In this document: positions 7,015 through 14,391 of the stretch, piece after piece
How positions within the stretch are numbered: the stretch's first letter is position 1
Layout of the letters: the number at the start of each line of letters is the position of its first letter
Assembly: GCA_021604825.1 (NCBI GenBank)
Contig: BQJS01000098.1
Coordinates: 1 to 16,959 of the forward strand
DNA length: 16,959 nt
Reading direction: 5' to 3'
Origin: Phycisphaerae bacterium
Lineage (GTDB): Bacteria; Planctomycetota; Phycisphaerae; UBA1845
Position numbers and translations under genes: made by a program
Notes under the pieces: generated by a model
Databases searched by the model: none
What the model was told of the DNA's origin: nothing
The model's input: only the letters and a program-made list of their open reading frames with translations

Positions 7015-7584
7015 CTTAGACCTCTTCTTGGCGACCGGCTGCGGTCAGCCATCAAGAGGGCGATTGAGGCTCATGTGTTTAGAATTCAGGTGCGTGCCAG
7101 TTCATTTTTTCTTTGTATACAGACCAGGCTGCACATGCTTCAAGACCATATCTCCAGTAAATTCAATGACTTGCGGAAAAAGGCTTCGCACCAACCTCAA
7201 CCCACTGATTTCGTTCAGAAAGGTGCAAGGCCAGTCGCCGCTATTCTCTTAAGCATAGTCCACAACAGTATTTACGTTCATTCCTGCAGCCTCGTCCAGA
7301 TCGAAAATCGGCCGAAAACTCGGCACTGCGTCATTCCTGCGTCAGATTCTATTCTGTTTTGAATCGTGATTTGTTATAGATCCAGTCAGGGATGGTTGGC
7401 TAACAGTCCGCGGTGGAAAGCCGTTCGTCCCCACGCCGTTGACTGTGAAGCCGTTCGTGCAGACTTCGTTCATGCAATCGTCGATGTCGTCCGGATCGAC
7501 ATCGCCCGTGTGGCCGAGGCCCATCGAGAAGTAATCGTGCGGATCGCGACGCCAGTCCGACGGGGCGTACTTCCGGTCGCAGTC
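7015..7584. other. Gene-poor stretch upstream of the recombinase, possible attachment region
   Basis: No supported gene. Upstream of a serine recombinase is a common place for an attachment site. At 7231-7243 the sequence CCAGTCGCCGCTA repeats the last 13 bases of the tRNA-Met fragment at 14181-14193. From about 7342 to 7584 a minus-strand frame continues out of the broken transposase; it includes DWRRDPHDYFSMG and a duplicated ACGAACGGCTT (forward AAGCCGTTCGT near 7420 and 7451). It may be a fragment of another gene joined to the transposase remnant, but I do not recognise it. Confidence 0.4.
7231..7243 (+). repeat. 13-bp copy of a tRNA-Met 3' end (possible attachment core)
   Basis: CCAGTCGCCGCTA is identical and in the same orientation at 14181-14193, where it is the 3' T-stem strand, acceptor strand and discriminator base of the tRNA-Met fragment. 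Further upstream only 5 of 9 bases agree, so this is not a second tRNA gene. A 13-base match somewhere in 17 kb can arise by chance; what is suggestive is that it ends exactly at the tRNA discriminator base and lies beside a recombinase gene. Confidence 0.35.
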
Positions 7585-7760
7585 ATACACCGCTGCCAAC
7601 TCGATGATCTGTTTAGTCAAAGGTTCTTCATCGTCACGCACCTGTGGCAAGTACGCTGTGTCGCTCGCGACTGTCGAAGCACTTGGCAAGCCCGCCGTTC
7701 GGAAACTCTTAATCGATCCATCGCCTGATCGACTGCCATCCGCTTCCGCTGCGGGCTCAG
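7585..7760 (-). pseudogene. Fragment of IS3-family OrfB transposase (frameshifted and truncated)
   Basis: Just after the orfA stop, the frame beginning LSPQRKRMAVDQAMDRL continues with VSERRACQVLRQSRATQR, the typical start of IS3-family OrfB. Near 7652 one T seems to be missing: CAGCGTAC where CAGCGTTAC would give QRYLPQ. After that the family sequence VRDDEEPLTKQIIELAAVY is in another frame. Similarity stops near 7585, before the DDE catalytic domain, so no active transposase can be made. Confidence 0.75.
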
Positions 7761-8035
7761 AAATTTGGGTTAGCCGCCTCCCGAAGAATCGCCTTGTCCA
7801 GTTCCGCATCCACAAGCAGTCGCTTCAAACGCGTGTTCTCGCGTTCCAATTCCTTGAGTCGCTTCGCCTGATCGGTCTTCAGGCCACCGTACTCCTTACG
7901 CCAGCGGTAATACGTCTGGTCTGTCACCCCGATCTGCTTGCAAGCCTGCGAAATAGTCTTGCCCTGCGCGATCAGAACTTCTGCTTCACGCAACTTGTGA
8001 ATGATCTGCTCCGTCGAATAGCGAATCCTGCCCAT
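7757..8035 (-). CDS. IS3-family transposase OrfA
   Basis: 92 residues. The ATG at 8035 is preceded by GAGGAGG with a 7-base spacer; an upstream in-frame TTG is less likely. It starts MGRIRYSTEQIIHKLREAE, then has a helix-turn-helix (GKTISQACKQIGVTDQTYYRWRK) that binds the IS ends, and a C-terminal leucine-zipper-like helix (LKELERENTRLKRLLVDAEL). It ends ILREAANPNF, as usual for this family. It is full length, but its OrfB partner is a fragment, so it can at most act as a DNA-binding protein or on related copies elsewhere. Confidence 0.9.
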   Translation of the reverse strand: MGRIRYSTEQIIHKLREAEVLIAQGKTISQACKQIGVTDQTYYRWRKEYGGLKTDQAKRLKELERENTRLKRLLVDAELDKAILREAANPNF

Positions 8036-8262
8036 GAACAATCCTCCTCAATTAAAACCAAAATACTAACCCAACGGGTGGATCAGTTTGAGGGGGTAAG
8101 GCCAATCTCTTAAAACTTGATCGCTTGAGCCGTTTTCTTTTCTTGATCCGCGCACCGAAAATCTCTGGATTGGACTCCACAGTGATTCGGGCAAGAGTAC
8201 GTATGTAGTATCAATTCCAGAATCGGAGTCCTTTCTATTCTGCAGCATAACAGATTAATCAT

Positions 8263-10908
8263 TCATGGGTCTTCCGAACCAAGGTCCGCATCTATCGCTG
8301 AAAGCCGAGCCTCAATTTCCGAAAGTTTGTTCGGACTATTCATTGCCTCAGTTTCGTATAGGCGTTTGAGGCCTCGCAATGTATTGACGATAAATGGATG
8401 ACCGGCCGGAAGCGACACGTCAAATATTGCAAGCGCACTCAATGCCAGCTGTTCGGCTTCTTTGTAGTTGCCATGTTCGCCTGTATCACGAAGAGCGAAT
8501 GCCAACTGCGCCTGCGCGAGCGCAAGCAGCGGGTGCTGTGCAGGGCGAATTTCACGAGCAAGGGCAAGGCTTTCCCGAAAGACTTCTATGGATTCATCAA
8601 TTCTGTCTTGAGCGCGCAAAACGCTTGCAAGATTGTTCAAGCTGCTCTGCAGATCTGGGTGCTTGTTTCCAAGCGTCCTCCTTCGTACCACGAGAATCTG
8701 CCGGTGCAATGATTCCGACTCCTCATAGCGCCCCATTTTTTCTAGGACGGCTGCGAGCCCATTGCTCGCAGAAAGTGTAAGTTGATGATCAGGACCGTAA
8801 ATGCGACTGGCTTCCGCAAGCGCTTGGTGAAAGACTGACTCAGCTTCTTCAAATTCTCCTTGCTCCTTAAGCGCAATCGCCAAGTTAAGACGTTTGACAG
8901 GCAAGTCGGGATTATTTGGTTCGGATTTGAACTGTGCGATTCCTTCTCTGAATAAGGTCTCTGCTTCAGCGAACGTACCACTTTTGATGTGGTACGCTGC
9001 TAGCGTGTTTCGAATATTGAAGTAGAGTGGGATGTTTTGTGGTTTGGCGGGTTCAATAATTGCCAGAGCCTCGTTGATATTTTCCTTGGCTCGGCCTAGG
9101 TTTCCTGTGTCCAAAAGCACCATTGCCAATTGGTTTAAGCTGGCGGCCAAATCGACGTCATCTGGTATGAGTAATTCTCGACGCACTTCTATTGCATTGT
9201 TTAACAGTATTTCAGCTTCGTCGTAGCGCCCCTGGTGATCACGCAAAACACCCAAGCGACAGAATGATTCCGCCAATTCGGCACTTGGACCATCATTCGC
9301 AGAACGTTCAATCTCGAGGGCCTGTACCAAGTGTTGTTCGGCTGAATCATTGATTCCTAAATTCATATAGGTTTGCCCGATTGTCCTGTGCACGGATGCC
9401 TCTACTTTAGGCTGGCCGGACAGCTCCGTCTGCACCTTCCCCGATGCACGATCGAGGACGTCGCGCAAGATGCCTACGTCACGTCCCTGTGCGTGCTTGG
9501 GGTCAATCGTAGCCAACATTTCGGTCAAGAATCTGTTGATGGCTTCTGAAGTTTCAGTTTGTGATTGAGCAACTCTTCGCTGTTTGGCTTCGCGTGCTGC
9601 AAAAACTGCCGTTGAGATGACGCCGGCAACCAAGACGCTCGCAACAACTGCGACAGCTGTCACAAGGTTCTTATTGCGTCTGGTAAACTTTCGTATTCGG
9701 TATCTGATGCTTGGCGGACCGGCCAACACGGGTTCGTCAGCCAAGTGTCTTTGAATATCGAGCACGAGTGCGTGGACGGTTTCGTAACGACGCATTCGAT
9801 CCTTTTCCAAACACTTCATGACGATCCAATCAAGATCGCCTTGCACTTGCTTGGTCAGAATGCGCGGCTGCGTGCATCGTTTGTCAGCGATCGCGTTCAA
9901 ACTGTCTCCAAGACTGCTAAGTCTGGTGCTTGGTTTGGGTGGCTCAACTTCTCGAATGACTCGCTGGAGTTCTGAGTATCCTGCGTGTTGCAGAGAGTCG
10001 TCACTGAAAGGGCGCGAGCCGACCAATAGCTCATAGAGAAGAATTCCCAGAGAGTAAATGTCGACGCGTGTGTCCACGTCGCCCGTGGATATATTTGCCT
10101 GCTCCGGACTCATGTAGCCCGGTGTGCCAATAAGCTGACCTTGCTCGGTAATGATGGATTGCTCGTGAAAGCGCGGCTTGGTCGCCTTGGCAACTCCGAA
10201 GTCGATGACTTTCGGTATCGGTTTGTCGTCCAACTGCGTGACCAAAACGTTGGATGGTTTAATGTCTCTGTGAATAATCCCCTTCTGATGAGCGTGTTGG
10301 ATTGCTTGACAAGTGTCGACGAATAAATCGAGTCGATCCTTTGTCGCCATGCTATGCTCGTCACAAAAGTTAGTGATGGGTATGCCTTCAACAAACTCCA
10401 TGACGAAGTAAGGACGGCCTTCGTCGCTTGCGCCAGCATCAAATACCTTTGCAACGTTGAGATGGTTCATCATCGCTAGCGCTCCCCGCTCTGTATCAAA
10501 GCGGGCAACCACTTGCTTGGTGTCCATCCCCTGCTTGATAACTTTTAGGGCGACGCGACGATGAACCGGACTGGATTGCTCAGCCAGGTACACAACGCCC
10601 ATCCCGCCCTCACCCAGCTTGGACAAAACTCGATAGGGCCCAATCTGGCCAGGGTTGTTTTCCAAATTCTCTGATTGCGTCGCGAGCGACTCCAACGCAT
10701 CGGAGAGCGCCTGGCTGTCCGCGATTGGCGCGTTTACAAGCCTTTCGGCGAACGGTCGGGCCGCGAGCAGTGATTCAACTTCAGCCCGCACAGCAGAATC
10801 ATTGCAAGTTGAATCCAGTAGAGTTTTGCACTCCTCTGCAGTCACTTTCAGGGCATTCTCGAACAATCGTTCGACCTCTTGCTGTTGTTGATGGGTCAAT
10901 TCATTCAC
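8263..10908 (-). CDS. Membrane-anchored Ser/Thr protein kinase with C-terminal TPR domain
   Basis: 881 residues. The kinase domain is at about 92-390: glycine loop LGEGGMGVVYLAE (98-110), catalytic lysine K122 in VALKVI, HRDIKPSN (213-220, D215), DFG (236-238), and GTPGYMSPEQ (261-270). All key residues are present, so it should be active. One membrane segment (about 414-436) puts the kinase in the cytoplasm and the rest outside or in the periplasm. From about 450 to 860 there are many tetratricopeptide repeats (for example LVQALEIERS, LHRQILVVRRRTLG), probably for protein binding. The GTG start overlaps the stop of the upstream ECF sigma gene by 8 bases. This pair is a common arrangement in planctomycetes (general knowledge); the kinase may modulate the sigma factor or pass it a surface signal (inference). 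Confidence 0.95.
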   Translation of the reverse strand: MNELTHQQQQEVERLFENALKVTAEECKTLLDSTCNDSAVRAEVESLLAARPFAERLVNAPIADSQALSDALESLATQSENLENNPGQIGPYRVLSKLGEGGMGVVYLAEQSSPVHRRVALKVIKQGMDTKQVVARFDTERGALAMMNHLNVAKVFDAGASDEGRPYFVMEFVEGIPITNFCDEHSMATKDRLDLFVDTCQAIQHAHQKGIIHRDIKPSNVLVTQLDDKPIPKVIDFGVAKATKPRFHEQSIITEQGQLIGTPGYMSPEQANISTGDVDTRVDIYSLGILLYELLVGSRPFSDDSLQHAGYSELQRVIREVEPPKPSTRLSSLGDSLNAIADKRCTQPRILTKQVQGDLDWIVMKCLEKDRMRRYETVHALVLDIQRHLADEPVLAGPPSIRYRIRKFTRRNKNLVTAVAVVASVLVAGVISTAVFAAREAKQRRVAQSQTETSEAINRFLTEMLATIDPKHAQGRDVGILRDVLDRASGKVQTELSGQPKVEASVHRTIGQTYMNLGINDSAEQHLVQALEIERSANDGPSAELAESFCRLGVLRDHQGRYDEAEILLNNAIEVRRELLIPDDVDLAASLNQLAMVLLDTGNLGRAKENINEALAIIEPAKPQNIPLYFNIRNTLAAYHIKSGTFAEAETLFREGIAQFKSEPNNPDLPVKRLNLAIALKEQGEFEEAESVFHQALAEASRIYGPDHQLTLSASNGLAAVLEKMGRYEESESLHRQILVVRRRTLGNKHPDLQSSLNNLASVLRAQDRIDESIEVFRESLALAREIRPAQHPLLALAQAQLAFALRDTGEHGNYKEAEQLALSALAIFDVSLPAGHPFIVNTLRGLKRLYETEAMNSPNKLSEIEARLSAIDADLGSEDP

Positions 10909-11467
10909 ACGCTTGAATCTCCCGGGCCAACCAAACTCGCGCGTACTCCCAGTCTCTCTTGACTGTCGCCAAAGATACGCCGAGATTCTCCGCGATTTGG
11001 CTCATTTCAATTCCGGCAAAAAATCGCTGCTCCACAACCTTGGCTTTGCGAGAATCGCGCGAGGCTAACTTGTACAAAGCCTCGTCCAACGCAATCAGAT
11101 CGATTTCCTGCCCTTGATCCGCAGCCATTTGATCTTCCAATGGAACGCGCTTGGCGCCACCGCCCCGCTTAGCCGCCACGCGTTTTTGAGCGTGATTGAC
11201 CAAAATGCGGCGCATTGCCATGGCTGCAACAGCGAGGAAATGACCACGCGATTGAAATCCGACTTCCTTCTGATTGATCATCTTAAGAAAGGCTTCGTTA
11301 ACCAATGCAGTCGGTTGAAGGGTGTGCCCCCGCCGTTCTTTATTCATCCGGCGGGCCGCCAATGAGCGCAGTTCCTCGAATAACAGGGTCATTAGTTTGT
11401 CCGCAGCTCCGGATTCACCTGCTTGCATTCGTTCCAAAAGTCGGGTTGCGTCCGCGGAATCGGCCAT
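10901..11467 (-). CDS. ECF-type RNA polymerase sigma factor
   Basis: 188 residues from the ATG at 11467. The frame stays open to a TTG at 11506, with another ATG at 11491; neither has a clear ribosome site, and the chosen start matches the usual N-terminus of the family (ATRLLERMQAGESGAADKL). Sigma region 2 is at about 10-95 (LFEELRSLAARRM, HTLQPTALVNEAFLKM, FLAVAAMAMRRILVNHAQKR). Sigma region 4 is at about 122-180 with the helix-turn-helix AGIEMSQIAENLGVSLATVKRDW. The type, with HTLQPTALVNEA, is the one much expanded in planctomycetes. It is coupled to the kinase gene by an 8-base overlap and diverges from the surface protein gene at 11607, a plausible target. Confidence 0.93.
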   Translation of the reverse strand: MADSADATRLLERMQAGESGAADKLMTLLFEELRSLAARRMNKERRGHTLQPTALVNEAFLKMINQKEVGFQSRGHFLAVAAMAMRRILVNHAQKRVAAKRGGGAKRVPLEDQMAADQGQEIDLIALDEALYKLASRDSRKAKVVEQRFFAGIEMSQIAENLGVSLATVKRDWEYARVWLAREIQACE

Positions 11468-11506
11468 ATGCAAGATTATCTCAGATTTCATGAGCCGTGC
11501 GAACAA

Positions 11507-11606
11507 CCGTTTCGGCGTAAGTCAGTGAAACCGACCCCGAAACGCGTTTTTAGCTCGAAACGCCGGGATCGCACCATCGATTGATGCAAATTAGGAGACT
11601 CATCTG
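11507..11606. promoter_or_regulatory. Divergent promoter region with three CGAAACG copies
   Basis: Copies lie at 11538-11544 and 11556-11562 (plus strand, 18 bases apart) and at 11508-11514 in reverse orientation. GAAAC resembles the -35 element of many ECF-type promoters, so these could be sites for the encoded sigma factor on both genes (inference). AGGAG at 11593-11597 is the ribosome site for the gene at 11607 (9-base spacer). Confidence 0.4.
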
Positions 11607-13838
11607 ATGAATATCAAGTTTCTTATGCTGTCCAATAAAACCATTATTCCGCTTATGGCTCTTGCTTCGCTTGGATCTGAACCCATTTCAGCTGCCGCGC
11701 AAAGTTTTGATGGTTGCGCTGGATCATATGAAGGTATGCAAGTGTGCGTAGACACAGGTATTGGCCCGAATTTGATCGTTGAGGCAGAGATTCTGCCTGA
11801 CGGCCGCGGCTGTATTACTAGGTTCGGTTCTGGCTCATTTCGAATTCTCGATAGTGGTGTTGTTGAACCGATCGCGCATGAAGATGGCGTCTCAACATTG
11901 CCCATTCTGGGCTGCCAAGCCACCGGATTCCTCGTTTCAGGTACGTTTGATTTTGATACTTGCACGCTTCATCTTACTGAGGAAGAACTACCCAACAACC
12001 TTTGCAGCCGATCTTATGTCTTGACGCCAGTTGGAGGTGTGCCGGGACCGCCTCCCGAGGAAGAAGAAGACGAATGTACGGAGAACACCTTCTTCTGGGA
12101 TGGAGCGGGCGGTGGCATTTTCAGCGACGACTCCAAATGGCTTGATGGTGAAGCCCCTACTGTTAACAGTTCGACCACTTTTGAAGGCAGGCTTGTCGAT
12201 GACGGAACCGTCACTTTGAATCGAGACACGACCCTTGACTCAATCCTCGTCGCAGATGATTCAATCGTTTTGGACTTGAACCTGTTTTCTTTGGATCTGG
12301 AAGGAGAGACCGGTTGTTTCACCGCTATGGAAATTGGTGACGCCAATGATTCTTCTCTAAGAATCGTAGGAATATCCAATGTCACATCGAAGTCGCTGCG
12401 AGTCGGCGTAAAATCCGGTCAGTCAGGTGAACTGGAAATTCATAATTCGAGTCTAGTTGATATTCCCGTGGGTGAGTGCGTGATCGGTTCAGAAGGCTCA
12501 GGAAGCGTTGATGCATCCGACGGTGGCGATTTGCATTGTCAGCGTTTGGTCGTTGGTGAGAAGTCTGGTTCTCAGGGCATGGTCAACGTTTCAGGCGATA
12601 CGTCGACCCTCGTTTTGGAGAATCTTTCAATCGGAAAGGAAGTCGGATCATCGGGGTCAATCACACTAGATGATGCCGGAAAAGTGGAATTTGGTTCGGC
12701 GGAAATCGCGGACGCAGGAACAGCAACTCTTGTGATGAGCAATGGCAGTGTGGCAACGCACACTGATCCGAGCAAGACAAACTCGGCCGTGAAGCTCGCA
12801 TTGGCCCCCGGATCAGATGGAATCGTCATTGTCGAAGGCCAAGATACCCGCTTGACGACTGGCCAATTTGAAATCGGCGTAGACGGGACAGGTGACCTTT
12901 TCATCCAGGACCAAGCATTCGTCTCATCGACCGTTGCACTGGTCGGCGCATTATCCCAAGGCGTTGGCCAAGTAGCAGTTACTGATGGCGGTACTTGGGA
13001 AGTGGAGCGAGCGATATTTGTTGGTACGCTGGGAGACGGCACCGTTGGCGCCGCTCCAGGAAGCAAAATTATCACGCCGCGATTTGTGCTAGGTCCAAAG
13101 GGCAGACTTGAGGTGTTGGATGTGGACATCCGCGGGCCATCTGGTATTGGCGCGAAAACTGCGCCATTCAGAAATCGTGTCATTGTCGGTACAAGGCCTG
13201 GACTCACTACAGAATCTTTGGTTTTGGAAAACGGTGCTGAGTTGGTCACGGAGTCGGTCACACTTGGTCCCGGAGGTCAACTGGCGGGAGACGGCACACT
13301 TGACTTTGACTTAAGAAATCCGGGCGATCTCTCGCCGGGTCTCGACGAGTGCACAGCGGGCAAGTTTGTCATCAATGGCGATTACATCCAGGAAGAAACT
13401 GGCCAATTGCACATCAAACTCGGAGGCCGTGTTCAAGGCACCAGTCACGATCTGCTCGCAGTCAATGGCAAGACCACACTGTCCGGCACGTTGAAAATTA
13501 GCGCCGTCGAGAATTTCAGACCGCAATCTGGCGATGTATTTGAAATCGTCATTGCCGAATCCATCGCCGGTAAGTTTGCGACCATCGACGGGAGCGGCGA
13601 ATATGAAATTGAATACGGACGAGAGAGAGTCAGATTAAAGGTGCTTTCGTCGCCATCTGAAGTCGCAGAAACGTGTTCAATTACGGGTAACGACAACGAA
13701 TCAAATACAACTCTGGATGAGGAGAGTCAGGAGAATGCAGGATTCTGTGGCATTGGCGTCTTGACAATTATGCCGCTTGCAATGTGTTGCCTGTTGCTAT
13801 TTCATCGATTCGACTCGGGGAAGATACGTCGTCGTTAG
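11607..13838 (+). CDS. Exported beta-repeat protein (T5SS/PEP-CTERM-associated repeat type) with C-terminal sorting-like tail
   Basis: 743 residues. It starts with a signal peptide, cleaved probably after SAAA (about residue 31). A Cys-containing domain (about 32-135, starting SFDGCAGSYEG) and a Pro/Glu-rich linker (about 147-157) precede a long run of glycine-rich units of about 20-25 residues, such as LRVGVKSGQSGELEIHNSS, LVVGEKSGSQGMVNVSGD and LSIGKEVGSSGSITLDD. This pattern is seen in beta-solenoid adhesins and in proteins carrying T5SS/PEP-CTERM-associated repeats. The tail has FCGIG (713-717), a hydrophobic span (about 718-732) and a basic end KIRRR, like a tripartite cell-surface sorting signal with a Cys-Gly motif rather than PEP. 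No outer-membrane barrel is visible. It diverges from the ECF/kinase operon. Likely a surface or matrix protein; ligand unknown. Confidence 0.82.
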   Translation: MNIKFLMLSNKTIIPLMALASLGSEPISAAAQSFDGCAGSYEGMQVCVDTGIGPNLIVEAEILPDGRGCITRFGSGSFRILDSGVVEPIAHEDGVSTLPILGCQATGFLVSGTFDFDTCTLHLTEEELPNNLCSRSYVLTPVGGVPGPPPEEEEDECTENTFFWDGAGGGIFSDDSKWLDGEAPTVNSSTTFEGRLVDDGTVTLNRDTTLDSILVADDSIVLDLNLFSLDLEGETGCFTAMEIGDANDSSLRIVGISNVTSKSLRVGVKSGQSGELEIHNSSLVDIPVGECVIGSEGSGSVDASDGGDLHCQRLVVGEKSGSQGMVNVSGDTSTLVLENLSIGKEVGSSGSITLDDAGKVEFGSAEIADAGTATLVMSNGSVATHTDPSKTNSAVKLALAPGSDGIVIVEGQDTRLTTGQFEIGVDGTGDLFIQDQAFVSSTVALVGALSQGVGQVAVTDGGTWEVERAIFVGTLGDGTVGAAPGSKIITPRFVLGPKGRLEVLDVDIRGPSGIGAKTAPFRNRVIVGTRPGLTTESLVLENGAELVTESVTLGPGGQLAGDGTLDFDLRNPGDLSPGLDECTAGKFVINGDYIQEETGQLHIKLGGRVQGTSHDLLAVNGKTTLSGTLKISAVENFRPQSGDVFEIVIAESIAGKFATIDGSGEYEIEYGRERVRLKVLSSPSEVAETCSITGNDNESNTTLDEESQENAGFCGIGVLTIMPLAMCCLLLFHRFDSGKIRRR

Positions 13839-14150
13839 TGGCATGAATGTCGGTTCCATTTGCAACACTCCGGTCCCTATCATTCCAAGAGTTTTGTAGA
13901 GGTAAATCGAATGCTGAACGGTAGTGATGACGAAGCAAACCACCTAAGAATTGTCTACAGCGGGTTGCATCCGGATCAGGCTCAGCTTGGGAAGTTGCTT
14001 TTCGTGACGTTCCGGGACGCGCGTCTGAGCTGTGAACTAGTCGCTCTCCAGACGCGCCGGTGCGCCCTAGATTGCCGCGATCTGCCGCATTTTGCCGCGT
14101 TCAATCTTCGATATTTGTGATATTGGGCTAGATATGCAGTTTGGGTTGGG
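13839..14150. other. Gene-poor stretch before the tRNA fragment
   Basis: An 87-codon plus-strand frame (13860-14120) has no recognisable motif or clear ribosome site and is not called. The stretch contains the phased TGCCGC repeats at 14071-14100 and no obvious terminator for the surface protein gene. Confidence 0.4.
14071..14100 (+). repeat. Three 10-bp-phased TGCCGC repeats
   Basis: Three consecutive 10-base units, ATTGCCGCGA, TCTGCCGCAT and TTTGCCGCGT, put TGCCGC at 14073, 14083 and 14093. Exact 10-base spacing places each copy on the same face of the helix, as in protein-binding iterons. They lie about 55-80 bases before the tRNA fragment and could be arm-type sites of an integrase or operator sites (inference). 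Confidence 0.55.
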
Positions 14151-14193
14151 GTTCATAGCCCGCAGGTCACTGGTTCGAACCCAGTCGCCGCTA
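14151..14193 (+). pseudogene. 3' fragment of a tRNA-Met (CAT) gene
   Basis: Readable parts: anticodon loop TTCATAG with CAT at 14154-14156, the 3' anticodon strand CCCGC, T-stem ACTGG / loop TTCGAAC / CCAGT (14169-14185), acceptor 3' strand CGCCGCT and discriminator A at 14193. The 5' half is missing: no AGCGGCG acceptor strand or D-arm lies upstream, and the 5' anticodon strand reads TGGGG instead of a match to CCCGC. This is what remains when an element integrates within a tRNA gene or when such a junction decays. It should not make a working tRNA. Confidence 0.75.
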
Positions 14194-14199
14194 GTATAA

Positions 14200-14240
14200 G
14201 CCCTTGTAAGCACATGGCTTACGAGGGCGTTTCTTATTTT
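14200..14240 (+). terminator. Strong intrinsic terminator after the tRNA fragment
   Basis: GCCCTTGTAAGC (14200-14211) pairs with GCTTACGAGGGC (14217-14228), 12 bp with one G-T pair and a 5-base loop, followed by GTTTCTTATTTT. It is probably the original terminator of the tRNA transcription unit, which suggests the sequence to the right of the junction is native chromosome. Confidence 0.8.
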
Positions 14241-14391
14241 ACTCTCTATTTGAAGTGTTCGCCGCCGTCTGACCATGTTCTCTCGCCGTAACCACCTATT
14301 CAGAAATCACTTACGAAACAACGCTCAGAATGCGTTGCGCTTTCCGCTGAATCTGAGAGGGTTTGGGTGCGTGGGGAAATAGGATAGGCGG

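Larger units (their letters stand above)
7585..8104 (-). mobile_element. Truncated IS3-family insertion sequence remnant
   Basis: On the minus strand: a terminal region near 8071-8104 (starting about GGCCTTACCCCCTCAAACTG), an intact orfA, and the first part of orfB, broken near 7652 and lost after about 7585. No second end or target-site duplication was found, so this is a partial, immobile copy. The exact outer end is estimated from where family-like sequence begins. Confidence 0.75.

Noticed and set aside
7342..7815. A single 157-residue minus-strand protein
   Set aside because: Its N-terminal third is out-of-frame transposase sequence and its middle is the frameshifted OrfB fragment; it is a composite accident, not one gene.
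12572..13261. Minus-strand 229-codon frame inside the surface protein gene
   Set aside because: Shadow of the glycine-rich repeats, Ser/Pro/Thr-rich, without a start signal or motif.
13860..14120. Plus-strand 86-residue frame
   Set aside because: No ribosome site or recognisable motif, and it runs through the phased TGCCGC repeats; not supported as a gene.
14067..14276. Minus-strand 69-codon frame containing SGDWVRTSDLRAMNP
   Set aside because: It is the antisense of the tRNA-Met fragment and its terminator; such peptides are a known artefact of tRNA antisense translation.
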